A DNA stretch of 64,000 bases, taken from assembly GCF_042434395.1 (NCBI RefSeq), contig NZ_JBHLTP010000011.1, positions 1-64,000 on the forward strand, written 5' to 3'. The position numbers and the translations under genes were made by a program. The DNA comes from Pontibacillus salicampi (GTDB lineage: Bacteria > Bacillota > Bacilli > Bacillales > BH030062). This document shows, in pieces, positions 1 to 7,427 of the stretch (position 1 is its first letter; each line of letters opens with the position of its first letter). A model generated the notes under the pieces. It made no database searches and was not told the DNA's origin. It saw nothing but the letters and a program-made list of their open reading frames with translations.

Positions 1-1
1 G

Positions 2-88
2 ATCTACTACAACAATTATCGTTATCAGTGGAACTTAAAAAAGATGACCCCTGTAGAATACAGAGATCATCTTCTTAAGTCAGCCTAG
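2..88 (+). CDS. IS3-family transposase (OrfB, integrase core), C-terminal fragment
   Basis: Only the last 28 codons are in the window, ending at TAG 86-88. The reading IYYNNYRYQWNLKKMTPVEY followed by RDHLL is the standard C-terminal tail of IS3/IS150-type DDE transposases, where the YYNN...K.MSPVEYR pattern closes the rve domain. An inverted repeat (AAGATGA 41-47, TCATCTT 67-73) lies inside the coding end, as is common in this group. The catalytic DDE residues are not in view. The upstream part runs off the window edge, so it may be intact or degenerate. Confidence 0.75.
   Translation: MYYNNYRYQWNLKKMTPVEYRDHLLKSA
41..73 (+). terminator. Hairpin inside the transposase 3' end
   Basis: AAGATGA pairs with TCATCTT, and an inner CTGTA pairs with TACAG. 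There is no long T-run directly after it; a run of seven T follows at 91-97. It could act as a weak terminator of the IS transcript. Confidence 0.3.
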
Positions 89-219
89 CCTTTTTTTAAA
101 TGTCCTTTACAAAGGGTACACTTTATTAAAGGATTGGGAGCTTTTGCTGCTCATATTGTGATGTTCATTCCTAATTTAAAATTCGCCTATTGACGCTAAG
201 CTATGTTGAGTCATTCAAC

Positions 220-248
220 TAGACATTCTTCCTGTAGAAGAATGTCAG
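220..248. repeat. 29-bp target-site duplication (left copy), itself a hairpin
   Basis: Identical to 864-892. The core ACATTCTTC-CTGTA-GAAGAATGT is a 9-bp stem with a 5-nt loop. The two copies flank the 615-bp element exactly, so the element inserted into this palindrome and duplicated it. Confidence 0.85.
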
Positions 249-298
249 CAGCTTGTAGAGAAACCCCCTTGTTTCCTACAAGCTTTTTTCATGTATGC

Positions 299-417
299 GG
301 GCTGGCAAATACCACTCGCTTTCCGCGGACGAACGCCCGAGCCTCCTCGTGAAACCCACACTCGGGGGTCTCGGGTCGCCCGTTTTTCCGCAGGAGTCTC
401 CTGGTATTTGCCAGCCC
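299..417. repeat. 119-bp imperfect palindrome repeat, copy 1
   Basis: Begins GGGCTGGCAAATACC and ends with the reverse complement. The interior carries the GCTTTCCGCGGACGAACG and TTTTTCCGCAGGAGTCTCC blocks familiar from intergenic regions of many Bacillaceae. It is nested in IS derivative A. Relatives in this window lie at 28710-28843 and 50777-50895. The short frames across it look fortuitous. Confidence 0.8.
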
Positions 418-442
418 TTCACCGAAAAAGACTCTCCTTCAC

Positions 443-562
443 CTAACACACCCTTGATAGGTGAAGGGCAATCTTCTTCATGTTCTGACAGGCAGCTGTC
501 AATAACGCCTGTTCGCGCACATTTTCTTTTCCGCGCAGGCGACAATAACGCAGCCCATGCAG
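443..562 (-). pseudogene. IS1182 transposase C-terminal remnant (copy A)
   Basis: By colinearity with copy B this stretch encodes the last ~39 residues of the parent transposase (HGLRYCRLRGKENVR-type tail, then the AACQNMKKIA motif) up to a stop at 443. It is joined out of frame to the N-terminal remnant at about 558-566, so no fused product is expected from this frame. Confidence 0.7.
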
Positions 563-863
563 TTCTTTTGAATAATACAAGAGGATCAAGTGAGGGACGA
601 CCATTGTCTTCGGAATAGTAAGATCGAACTTTTTCTGGAATGAAGGAGAAATCTATGTACTGATTGATTTTACGGAGGAGATGGTCTTCAGGAACAAGCT
701 CTTCAACCGTGACCATTTCGATTTCATTTTGACGCTCTTTTTTGGATTGAAACATCGAATCACCATTCGTTAGAGAATATATAACTATTATAACAAATTA
801 ACGCGGTGAATAATGAAAGTAAAAAGAAATAAATAAGGCTGTCGAGACTTTCTCGACAGCCTG

Positions 864-892
864 TAGACATTCTTCCTGTAGAAGAATGTCAG
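864..892. repeat. 29-bp target-site duplication (right copy); likely znuA terminator hairpin
   Basis: Perfect copy of 220-248. It lies 13 bp past the znuA stop codon, so the palindrome was probably the transcription terminator region of znuA before insertion. T-tracts on either side are weak. Confidence 0.75.
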
Positions 893-905
893 TTTAAACT
901 AAAAG

Positions 906-2171
906 TTATTTATTAGTCACTTTTTCCAGCACCTCTAAATTATGACGCATAAGACTGAAGTAATCCTCTTCATTGTTTATATCTTCTTCTGTCAAAACAG
1001 AAATATTATGCAGACGTAGAGGTTTTGCTCCAATCTCCTCCTGTATAATTTCTCCAACAGAAGGTGTTACATTTTGCTCAAAAAGCACATATTCAATCTC
1101 ATTCTGCTTTGAAATATCAATGATACTTTCTAATTGTTTTTGAGTAGGCTCTTGGGATGGAGATAAGCCTGCTATTGCTACTTGTTCGAGATTATATGCT
1201 TGCTCCCAATACCCGTATGCTGCGTGAGAGACTAATATCTTTTTCTGAGAAGCATCATCTAGCTTATCATGGAAGGATTGGTCCAACTCCGTTAACTGTT
1301 GCTTTAATGATTCAAAGTTTGCTTGGAACGTTTCCTCTTGTTCTGGCTTAAGGGCAATAAGCTCTTCTTTAATATTTTCCGCTATGGAAATAGCACGAAT
1401 TGGATCCAGCCATACGTGGGGATCCTGATCACCATGATTATGCCCTTCATGAGATTCACTAGAGTGTTCTTCGTCTGAATGTCCACTATGCTCTTCTTCG
1501 TGGCTCTCTCCAGAGTGCTCTTCCTCTGTGTGTCCACTATGCTCTTCTTCGTGGCTCTCTTCAGAGTGACCTTCCTCTGTGTGTCCACTATGCTCTTCTT
1601 CGTGGCTCTCACCAGAGTGACCTTCCTCTGTGTGTCCACTATGCTCTTCTTCGTGGCTCTCACCAGAGTGACCTTCCTCTGTGTGTCCACTATGCTCTTC
1701 TTCATGACTTTCTCCAGCATGCTCTTCCTCATGAGATTCATGTTCTTGATGATTCTCTTCCGCATTATCTTCACCATGGTCATGAACGTTAGAAAGCATA
1801 TCAATTCCTTTGGAGGCTTCTAAGATACGGACGTCTTCGTCTTTCAAAGATTCAGAGATTTTATCAGCATATGCTTCTAGATGTGCACTATTATACATAA
1901 ATGCATCCCCTTTAGCGATATCTACCATTGTTTTCGAAGTAGGTTCATATGTGTGTGGGTCCGCACCTGCTGGGAGAATAGTTTCTACATTGACATAGTC
2001 CCCCCCAATTTTTTCAGCAAAATCCTTTATAGGGTAAATAGTAGTATAAATGTGTAAAGCATCCTCTTCACCAGACTGCTCTGTAGAACCTGATGTATCG
2101 GTAGAACAAGCAGCTAGTACGAAAAGTATCATAATTGCTATAATGGCTATTCCTTTATGGTAGACTTTCAT
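906..2171 (-). CDS. znuA: Zinc ABC transporter substrate-binding lipoprotein with His-rich tandem repeat
   Basis: A 421-residue TroA/ZnuA-type solute-binding protein that captures Zn(II) outside the membrane for an ABC importer. It has a lipoprotein signal with lipobox LAAC (Cys22). The N-lobe metal-ligand context DPHTYEP is at 71-77, a His/Glu/Ser-rich loop at about 129-247, and DPHVWLDP at 250-257 followed by the C-lobe. The loop is built on a 17-residue unit (HSGHTEEGHSGESHEEE) repeated about five times, much longer than the usual ZnuA loop. The ribosome site AGGGGAGA precedes the ATG. A Zur-box-like operator lies upstream and zur is the next gene, so zinc repression is expected. The permease and ATPase genes are not in the window. 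The metal could also be Mn, but the His loop and the Zur neighbour favour Zn. Confidence 0.9.
   Translation of the reverse strand: MKVYHKGIAIIAIMILFVLAACSTDTSGSTEQSGEEDALHIYTTIYPIKDFAEKIGGDYVNVETILPAGADPHTYEPTSKTMVDIAKGDAFMYNSAHLEAYADKISESLKDEDVRILEASKGIDMLSNVHDHGEDNAEENHQEHESHEEEHAGESHEEEHSGHTEEGHSGESHEEEHSGHTEEGHSGESHEEEHSGHTEEGHSEESHEEEHSGHTEEEHSGESHEEEHSGHSDEEHSSESHEGHNHGDQDPHVWLDPIRAISIAENIKEELIALKPEQEETFQANFESLKQQLTELDQSFHDKLDDASQKKILVSHAAYGYWEQAYNLEQVAIAGLSPSQEPTQKQLESIIDISKQNEIEYVLFEQNVTPSVGEIIQEEIGAKPLRLHNISVLTEEDINNEEDYFSLMRHNLEVLEKVTNK
1439..1724 (-). repeat. 51-bp in-frame tandem repeat inside znuA
   Basis: About five imperfect units of 51 bp encode the His-rich loop. Because the unit is a multiple of three, all frames stay open on both strands, giving spurious overlapping frames. 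Unit number is likely to vary between strains. Confidence 0.85.
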
Positions 2172-2210
2172 TGGTACGTCTCCCCTTTTCTCTTATAATG
2201 TACAAAAAGG

Positions 2211-2216
2211 ATTATA
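2211..2216 (-). promoter_or_regulatory. Candidate znuA -10 box
   Basis: TATAAT on the minus strand, about 40 bp upstream of the znuA ATG and immediately downstream of the Zur-box-like palindrome. A matching -35 is not clear. Confidence 0.45.
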
Positions 2217-2236
2217 TCGTAACAATTCCGATTTGT

Positions 2237-2257
2237 AAACAATAATGATTACGATTT
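2237..2257 (-). promoter_or_regulatory. Zur-box-like operator
   Basis: On the minus strand AAATCGTAAT-C-ATTATTGTTT. The first half matches the Bacillus Zur consensus half-site AAATCGTAAT exactly and the second half keeps 7 of 10 positions. It sits between zur and znuA, over the znuA promoter region. Confidence 0.7.
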
Positions 2258-2300
2258 GGAGGAGGGCAATAAATAAAGCCAGTAATCATAATCACTGGCT

Positions 2301-2711
2301 CTACATACAGGAAGGGCATTTTCCATACACTTCAAATGTATGGTGTTCAATTTGGTGTTCTGGCAATTGATCGGTAACAGCATCCATTGGGCAGATATCT
2401 ATGGCATTTGATTTCCCACACGTTGTGCAAATAAAATGGTGATGATGTCCATCCGTTTCACAATGAAACCGGAAGTGCTTTTCCCCATCAAGGGTTGTCG
2501 TCTCTAAAATGCCTAATTCCGATAAGGTGTATAGATTACGATATACGGTGTCATAGCTGGCGCCAGGAAAATCAACCTGAAAATCGCCCCATAAATGCTT
2601 AACAGACAAATATTGCTCCTGCTTATCTAGTAATTCAAGCAGCCGAATGCGCTGCTTTGTATGCTTATACCCATTTTCTTTTAGTAGTTTTAAAGCTTGT
2701 GTAGCATTCAT
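2301..2711 (-). CDS. zur: Fur-family zinc uptake regulator Zur
   Basis: 136 residues, the normal size for Fur proteins. A winged-helix DNA-binding half (about 1-85, with SYDTVYRNLYTL as recognition region) is followed by a dimerisation/metal half. That half shows GHHHHFICTTCGK and a C-terminal CPSC, the two CxxC pairs that hold structural zinc. The order of motifs and the ETTTLDGEKHFRFHC stretch follow B. subtilis Zur more closely than Fur or PerR. It is on the same strand as znuA, 129 bp ahead of it, with the Zur-box-like operator in between, so it probably represses its neighbour when zinc is plentiful. Confidence 0.85.
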   Translation of the reverse strand: MNATQALKLLKENGYKHTKQRIRLLELLDKQEQYLSVKHLWGDFQVDFPGASYDTVYRNLYTLSELGILETTTLDGEKHFRFHCETDGHHHHFICTTCGKSNAIDICPMDAVTDQLPEHQIEHHTFEVYGKCPSCM

Positions 2712-2862
2712 CCCAAATCATCCTTTTACCAAAGGTTCTAAATCCATTATAAGAAAAAATAGCGCTGTTGTACATTTTTCACTATTACTCAAGGCTAACA
2801 GTCTATTCAAAAGAAAAAAGCTTGGAAGAAAATAAACAATCTCATCCAAGCTTTCATCTCTA

Positions 2863-3663
2863 TCATCTCATTAACGCACCTGCTGAAATCTTCATTGATT
2901 CACCAATTATATTTTCTGCTGCATCTGACAATAAGAAAACAATACTATTAGCTACTTCTTCAGGTTGGGTAATTCTTCCACTAGGGAGCTTTGATTCGGC
3001 TTCTAATCTTTCTTCTTCATATGTTTTTCCCTCTCGCTTCCCTTTTGCCTCAATTGCTTGTCTTCCCATGTCCGTGTCAACATAACCTGGGCATACAGCA
3101 TTGACTCGAATATTGGATTGTATTGCCTCATATGCAAACGACTGTGTGAAGGCAGTAAGTGCAAATTTTGAAGCACTATAAGCAGTGTTGGCATACGCTC
3201 CTCGCAGTCCCGCAAGAGAAGATACATTTACTATAGCTCCCGAAGGCTGCTTCCTCATTTGTTTATACACAGATTGAGTTAGTAATACAGTAGAAAAATA
3301 GTTTAATTCCATCACGTTTCTTAGTTTTTCTTCCGTTAAATCCTCTAATGTACCATTGGCAATTACTCCAGCGGAATTTACTAGGCCAGTAATAGGTCCA
3401 ATTGTTTGTTCAGCTTGCTTAATTAATTGCTCTCTTTCATCCGCTTCATTGATATTAGCTGCAAAGGCAAAGACAACAGCATCTTCGGTTAAGGATTCAC
3501 ACTCCTCCTTTAATTGCTGTAGGAGCTCTTTATTTCTTCCAGTAACCGTAATTGCAGCACCTGCCTTTACACATGCCTTAGCAGTTTCTAATCCTATCCC
3601 TCGTGTAGCTCCGGTAATTAATATGTGTGATTGTGATAATGCAGTAGGTGAAAATAATGTCAT
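2863..3663 (-). CDS. Short-chain dehydrogenase/reductase
   Basis: 266-residue classical SDR. The nucleotide-binding motif TGATRGIG is near residue 18, NSAG replaces the usual NNAG near 95, a catalytic Ser precedes the YSASK motif, and PGYVDT follows. These are the Rossmann fold and Ser-Tyr-Lys catalytic set of NAD(P)H-dependent oxidoreductases. A C-terminal GRITQPEEVA...FLLSDAA stretch is typical of 3-oxoacyl-ACP-reductase-like members. The substrate cannot be told from sequence. RBS AAAGGAGG lies 9 nt before the ATG. It appears monocistronic. Confidence 0.85.
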   Translation of the reverse strand: MTLFSPTALSQSHILITGATRGIGLETAKACVKAGAAITVTGRNKELLQQLKEECESLTEDAVVFAFAANINEADEREQLIKQAEQTIGPITGLVNSAGVIANGTLEDLTEEKLRNVMELNYFSTVLLTQSVYKQMRKQPSGAIVNVSSLAGLRGAYANTAYSASKFALTAFTQSFAYEAIQSNIRVNAVCPGYVDTDMGRQAIEAKGKREGKTYEEERLEAESKLPSGRITQPEEVANSIVFLLSDAAENIIGESMKISAGALMR

Positions 3664-3780
3664 TATGTAGACCTCCTTTAGGGTTTATTATTACATAACC
3701 TAAAGGCAGGAGGCTAAAACGGAGTATTTATAAGTAGAAAAATAATGGGAGACTTACGGTAGGTGATAAAACAAAATAAC

Positions 3781-3856
3781 GGAAAGTATCTGATGCTTCC
3801 ATAATGCTGCGCTAGCTATTTTTGTACATTCTTTTGCTAATTGGCAGATACTTTCC
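3781..3856. repeat. 12-bp perfect inverted repeat with 52-nt spacer
   Basis: GGAAAGTATCTG at 3781-3792 pairs exactly with CAGATACTTTCC at 3845-3856. There is no T-run, so it is not an ordinary terminator. It could be a small structured transcript or a MITE relic. Confidence 0.5.
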
Positions 3857-3891
3857 CATTACAATGGCTTACAAATAAACTCGTACTCCTT

Positions 3892-4044
3892 CTATTTTTT
3901 TAATGGATTTCTTCTTAACGCATGAATCGTTTTGTTTATTTTTCCTTTTGGTACACCTTGTACGGAAGCATTATATTGTGCAACTTCCTGGCTTGCTTGA
4001 TAATCCTTCTCAAATAGCTCACGAGCTTTAATGAACATATTCAT
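3892..4044 (-). CDS. Small basic protein, 50 residues, unknown
   Basis: ATG at 4044 follows a clear GGAGGG ribosome site with 6-nt spacing; TAG at 3892-3894. The product begins MNMFIKARELFEKDYQAS and ends LRRNPLKK. It is mostly helical in appearance, Gln/Lys-rich, with no membrane segment or signal. Codon use and the ribosome site argue for a real gene although it is short. I do not recognise a family; small spore-forming-specific proteins of this size are common in Bacillaceae. Confidence 0.6.
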   Translation of the reverse strand: MNMFIKARELFEKDYQASQEVAQYNASVQGVPKGKINKTIHALRRNPLKK

Positions 4045-4346
4045 GATGAACCCTCCTCATTTGTTATATTTATCGATTCCCTGAGAAATTCAAAGTAAAA
4101 CGTAGGTATTCCCGCTTATTTTGATTTAATGTCTACTATTCCTTAACAATACTGAATAACAGGGATATTTGAAAATATACCATATCTCACTAACGATTGG
4201 CACTACATTTACTCACAGTATGTCTTTCAATTATATCCGCATTACTTAGGGAAGAAGTTACGCTAATAGTTTTTCCAATATAATGAATCCACTCTAAAAC
4301 ACATGTGGCAACTGGTATTTCACCCTTAACTGGGAGGCTTATAATG
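4045..4346. other. Gene-free stretch
   Basis: AT-rich intergenic DNA. A 60-codon minus-strand frame at 4190-4372 has no ribosome site and ends within the terminator hairpin. I see no other feature. Confidence 0.5.
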
Positions 4347-4390
4347 AAATAGAGCACAAGCAACCTAATCAAGTTGCTTGTGCTCTATTT
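4347..4390 (-). terminator. Intrinsic terminator of the 4385-4897 gene
   Basis: An 18-bp stem (AAATAGAGCACAAGCAAC / GTTGCTTGTGCTCTATTT) overlaps the stop codon of the minus-strand gene. The downstream T content is modest (ATTTCATTAT). Confidence 0.7.
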
Positions 4391-4897
4391 TGAATACCAG
4401 GATGGAGGTTGCTGCAGCTGTTCTACATTGCCCTCATTTGGATGAACCAAATAAAAGTAATCTTGATTTTCTTCGGTGAATTGGTACACATACTTCCTGT
4501 CTGAAAGAACCCATGATTCAATTCCTTCCACCACAATGGTTCTTTTCCCTGCATCTATGAAGCTTCTTTGTAGGATCTGCTCATCGACATCTTGTATGTG
4601 TTTTCTACCATCTGCATAGCTGACATTTGGGGTAGCCACCCAGAACAAAACTGGCATGACTAAAATTAATGCAAATTGAATGGTTAGAAACGGTTTGTTC
4701 GTCTTGGCAAGCAAGGAGTATATACCAAAAACCATTTGAAACATAAAGATGGTGCAAAATACACTTACATCCATAATCATAGCGTATGACGTGTAATTAA
4801 TATAAATAAAAGCCAAAAATTCTACCAGTGCGATGATAAACACTATCCACATCGCTAATGTACTCTTCATCCTATCAGCACCCAACTTTTGTTTCAT
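4385..4897 (-). CDS. Membrane protein with extracytoplasmic C-terminal domain, unknown
   Basis: 170 residues with three hydrophobic segments near 13-35, 40-62 and 70-90, followed by an ~80-residue polar domain. The third segment ends at VLFWVATP, after which the chain is probably outside the membrane. No catalytic motif is visible. A second start at codon 10 (MKSTLAMWIVF) is equally likely, because neither ATG has a strong ribosome site. It lies downstream of modB on the same strand but is separated by ~70 bp. I do not recognise the family. Confidence 0.6.
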   Translation of the reverse strand: MKQKLGADRMKSTLAMWIVFIIALVEFLAFIYINYTSYAMIMDVSVFCTIFMFQMVFGIYSLLAKTNKPFLTIQFALILVMPVLFWVATPNVSYADGRKHIQDVDEQILQRSFIDAGKRTIVVEGIESWVLSDRKYVYQFTEENQDYFYLVHPNEGNVEQLQQPPSWYSK

Positions 4898-4966
4898 AAA
4901 AGCATAACATATATTCTGATAGGGTTTGGGTTAATTTACAAAATTTTTATAAAAATAACCAATAGA

Positions 4967-5641
4967 TTATAATTTCAACATTTTTCGCTGAAACATTGTC
5001 GAAAGGAGCAGGATGAGTACAGAAACGACCACACACATTACTACATAGAGCCAAGCGATGAACATATCGCCCGCTTCCATCGCTACATAGATAGCTGTAG
5101 GGATTGTTTGTGTTTTTCCTGGTATATTACCAGCAAACATAAGAGTAGCACCAAATTCTCCAAAGGCTCTTGCAAAACTAAGTAACAGACCGGTCAAAAT
5201 AGCTGGTTTTGCAAGCGGTAATGTAATATACATAAATACCATAGCTTTTGAAGCACCATCTACAGCAGCTGCTCCTTCAATTTCCTTATCTATTTGGACA
5301 AACCCTGTCTTAGCCATCTGGTACATAAGTGGAAAAGCAACAACAGATGCAGCAATAGTCGCTGCCCACCAAGTAAACAGAATAGACTCACCAAACAGCC
5401 ATTCTATAAACCGACCAAAAAAGCTAGTATGCCCAAACAATTTAATCAAAAGGAATCCAACAACCGATGGAGGTAAAACGATAGGAAGCAACGCTACCGT
5501 TTCGAGCATCAGCTTTCCTTTGAATGATTTTCTTCCGCCTATGAAACCAGTTATTGTCCCAAACACTCCCACCACAATGGCTGCAGTAAGGGAAATCGTT
5601 AAGGAAAGGTATATCGGTTGCCAAAAAGCCAAATGTATCAC
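4967..5641 (-). CDS. modB: Molybdate ABC transporter permease
   Basis: 224 residues with the BPD_transp_1 fold of five to six membrane spans. The EAA loop reads EGAAAVDGASKAMVFMYITL and is followed by LPLAKPAILTGLLLSFARAFGEFGAT, the ModB signature. It moves molybdate through the membrane with ModA as binding protein. The start is GTG, because the overlapping ATG runs straight into a stop. It starts 12 bp after modA. No modC ATPase gene follows, so the energising subunit must be encoded elsewhere or shared. Confidence 0.9.
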   Translation of the reverse strand: MIHLAFWQPIYLSLTISLTAAIVVGVFGTITGFIGGRKSFKGKLMLETVALLPIVLPPSVVGFLLIKLFGHTSFFGRFIEWLFGESILFTWWAATIAASVVAFPLMYQMAKTGFVQIDKEIEGAAAVDGASKAMVFMYITLPLAKPAILTGLLLSFARAFGEFGATLMFAGNIPGKTQTIPTAIYVAMEAGDMFIAWLYVVMCVVVSVLILLLSTMFQRKMLKL

Positions 5642-5652
5642 ATCACCATTCT

Positions 5653-6390
5653 TTATTGTAATGCTTGGAAACCATATCGCTCAAAAACCTTCTGACTGCT
5701 TGCTTCCAGCAAATAGTCTTTAAACGGCCTTGCTTCTTCCTCTATTACCCCCATTGTATAAATGATTGGCTCATGGGAAGTTGGAGAGTATTCTTTAAGC
5801 GTATGTATCCCTTCAGATCGTTTCACATCCGACCCATATACGAAGCCAGCTGAAACGGATTGCTCTTCTACTAGAGTTAACACATGTGTGACATCCTTTG
5901 CATACACAAGATAATCCACTACGGAGGTCCACAAACCGGTGTTCTGTAATGATTGCTTAGCATACTTCCCTGCTGGTACTGTAGCAGGAGTTCCAATGGC
6001 TATCTTGCTTTTTTCATCCACCACTTCTTGTAAACTCTTCCAGCTTTGTGCTTTACTCTTAATGACGACAATAGAATTTCCCATAAGTGGGTATGTATTA
6101 TCTTCTTTAATAATGTCTTCGTCTACTAATGATTTCATGTGAAGACTAGAAGCGGAAATAAACAAATCCACCGGTGCCCCTTGAGCAATTTGGGTCTGTA
6201 AGGAGCCAGAGCCCCCATAATTAACAATAATGGGCACATTGGGGTTTATTTTTTCATAAGAAGTGACAATTTCCTCTAATGGGGCTTGCAGGCTAGCAGC
6301 TGCAGATATAATTATCTCGTTATTGGTATGATTTTCATAAGAGCAGGAAGAGAGGAGGAGAAGAAATGTACATAAATACAGACGTTTCAA
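5653..6390 (-). CDS. modA: Molybdate-binding lipoprotein
   Basis: 245-residue periplasmic-binding-protein type 2 lipoprotein. The lipobox is LLSSC (near residue 16). The ligand region begins ISAAASLQAPLEEI; the SAAASL stretch supplies serine contacts to the oxyanion in ModA proteins, and NYGGSGSLQTQI follows. Translation probably starts at TTG with a GGTGGG site upstream. It lies directly after moeB (12-bp gap) and before modB, forming one minus-strand operon for molybdenum supply. Tungstate binding is possible but not distinguishable here. Confidence 0.9.
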   Translation of the reverse strand: MKRLYLCTFLLLLSSCSYENHTNNEIIISAAASLQAPLEEIVTSYEKINPNVPIIVNYGGSGSLQTQIAQGAPVDLFISASSLHMKSLVDEDIIKEDNTYPLMGNSIVVIKSKAQSWKSLQEVVDEKSKIAIGTPATVPAGKYAKQSLQNTGLWTSVVDYLVYAKDVTHVLTLVEEQSVSAGFVYGSDVKRSEGIHTLKEYSPTSHEPIIYTMGVIEEEARPFKDYLLEASSQKVFERYGFQALQ

Positions 6391-6401
6391 CTTATACCCA
6401 C

Positions 6402-7427
6402 CTACCCTTCAGGAATATAGCGTTGATATAATTGTCTTGCCTCTTTTTCGTCATTCGTTCCATGAAATATAGCTCGGCCATTCATAAATAAAATAATTCG
6501 CTTTGTTCCCTTGTTAGCAGACAACAAATAATCATTACTAGTAACAGAAAACCCTTCCTTTTGTAAGAGAGCTGTCATTCTACCTAAATTAATTTCCTTT
6601 GGAGCAGCAGGCCTTACTTGCACACTATCCCTTCCACAGAGAACAGTTGTTTTCGTAGTATTACTATGGTTGAGATTAGGAAAACTAGGAGAAGACCCAC
6701 AAGTTGGGCATTGATCTCCATAGGCATTATGAACATCCATAGCGTAATGCTGATTATGCCAAACATCAAATGATGTCCATCTTTGATCAACCGAAGAAAT
6801 GGCACCGACAAGTAGTTTAAGAGCGCTAGCTACCTGATGCGACACGACCATTTGCACTGTAGGCGCTATTATTCCAACAGTATCACATGTCTCCTGGTGA
6901 AGTGGTGTTTCAGGAAATAAGCAATGGAAACATGGAGTATGTTTAGGGATAAAAGTCATCGTAGTTCCATAACTGCCGACACAGGCTCCGTAAATCCACG
7001 GTATCCCCTTTTGGTAAGCAATATCATTTACCATTCTTCTTGTTTCGAAATTATCCGTTCCGTCCATTATGATATCTTTACCAGAGGCGCATTCTACAAT
7101 ATTACGAACCGTCACATCATCAACTATTGCATGGATGGTAACGTTCTCATTAATTTTATTTAAGGCATTCTTTGCTGCAATAGCTTTTGGCGTTTTATGG
7201 ATAGCATCATGTTCTGTGTATAACGACTGCCTATGTAGGTTGGATTCCTCTACGTAGTCGCGATCAATAATCGTTATTGTTCCTACTCCAGCTCTTGTTA
7301 ACGCTTCTGCATTAGCACTTCCCAAAGCGCCCGCTCCAATAATGAGTACATGCTTTTGCTGGATTTGCTGCTGTCCAGCATGTCCAATTGGCTGAAAACG
7401 TGTTTGTCTTGAATATCTTTCTTGCAC
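6402..7427 (-). CDS. moeB: ThiF/MoeB-family adenylyltransferase
   Basis: 341 residues. The E1-like fold opens with RYSRQTRF, the ATP loop IGAGALGS is near 31-38, DRDYVEESNLHRQ near 55-67 and the DGTDNFETR motif near 121-129. A CHCLFP...C..C pair (CPTCG near 241) holds structural zinc. MoeB adenylates the C-terminal glycine of the MoaD small subunit in molybdopterin synthesis; ThiF acts similarly on ThiS. Co-transcription with modAB favours the molybdenum cofactor role. The C-terminal ~80 residues lack the CRxG catalytic loop of a rhodanese domain. Start is GTG after GGGGGA. Confidence 0.85.
   Translation of the reverse strand: MQERYSRQTRFQPIGHAGQQQIQQKHVLIIGAGALGSANAEALTRAGVGTITIIDRDYVEESNLHRQSLYTEHDAIHKTPKAIAAKNALNKINENVTIHAIVDDVTVRNIVECASGKDIIMDGTDNFETRRMVNDIAYQKGIPWIYGACVGSYGTTMTFIPKHTPCFHCLFPETPLHQETCDTVGIIAPTVQMVVSHQVASALKLLVGAISSVDQRWTSFDVWHNQHYAMDVHNAYGDQCPTCGSSPSFPNLNHSNTTKTTVLCGRDSVQVRPAAPKEINLGRMTALLQKEGFSVTSNDYLLSANKGTKRIILFMNGRAIFHGTNDEKEARQLYQRYIPEG

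Larger units (their letters stand above)
1..120 (+). mobile_element. 3' end of an IS3-family insertion sequence
   Basis: Holds the last codons of a transposase (2-88) and a candidate terminal inverted repeat at 101-120. Read inward from the right end, that repeat begins TGTACCCTTTG, the TGT... start usual for IS150-subgroup elements. The rest of the element lies outside the window, so completeness cannot be judged. Confidence 0.6.
276..755 (-). pseudogene. IS1182-family transposase, N-terminal remnant with frameshifted tail (copy A)
   Basis: The first ~65 codons (MFQSKKERQNEIEMVTVEEL... to about SLDPLVLFKR) are the conserved start of IS1182-family transposases. After the internal deletion the frame reads the C-terminal coding segment out of phase and then runs through the 119-bp palindrome, giving a 159-codon frame with no domain beyond residue ~65. 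Copy B has a TGA at codon 81 where this copy has CGA, so the long tail is an accident of one base change. The whole catalytic region is missing. It might be translated as a short protein, but I infer no function. Confidence 0.8.
249..863 (-). mobile_element. 615-bp non-autonomous IS1182-family derivative, copy A
   Basis: The ends are CAGCTTGTAGAGAAA (249 inward) and, from 863 inward, CAGGCTGTCGAGAAA, an imperfect terminal inverted repeat matching at 12 of 15 positions. It is bracketed by a perfect 29-bp duplication (220-248, 864-892). It is colinear with copy B (50331-50945) base for base in length, in opposite orientation: position x in copy B corresponds to 51194-x here. Inside are the first ~65 codons and last ~39 codons of an IS1182-type transposase joined out of frame, a 119-bp palindromic repeat (299-417), and hairpins just inside both ends. 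It cannot encode a transposase, so it would need one in trans. Confidence 0.85.

Noticed and set aside
295..618. 107-codon frames on the opposite strand of both 615-bp elements (also 50576-50899)
   Set aside because: They are antisense to the transposase remnant and run through the palindrome; conservation between copies reflects copy identity, not coding.
1382..1823. Long overlapping open frames on both strands within znuA
   Set aside because: They arise from the 51-bp repeat, whose unit is a multiple of three; they have no ribosome site and give low-complexity products.
4190..4372. 60-codon minus-strand frame
   Set aside because: No ribosome site, no recognisable content, and it overlaps the terminator of the neighbouring gene.
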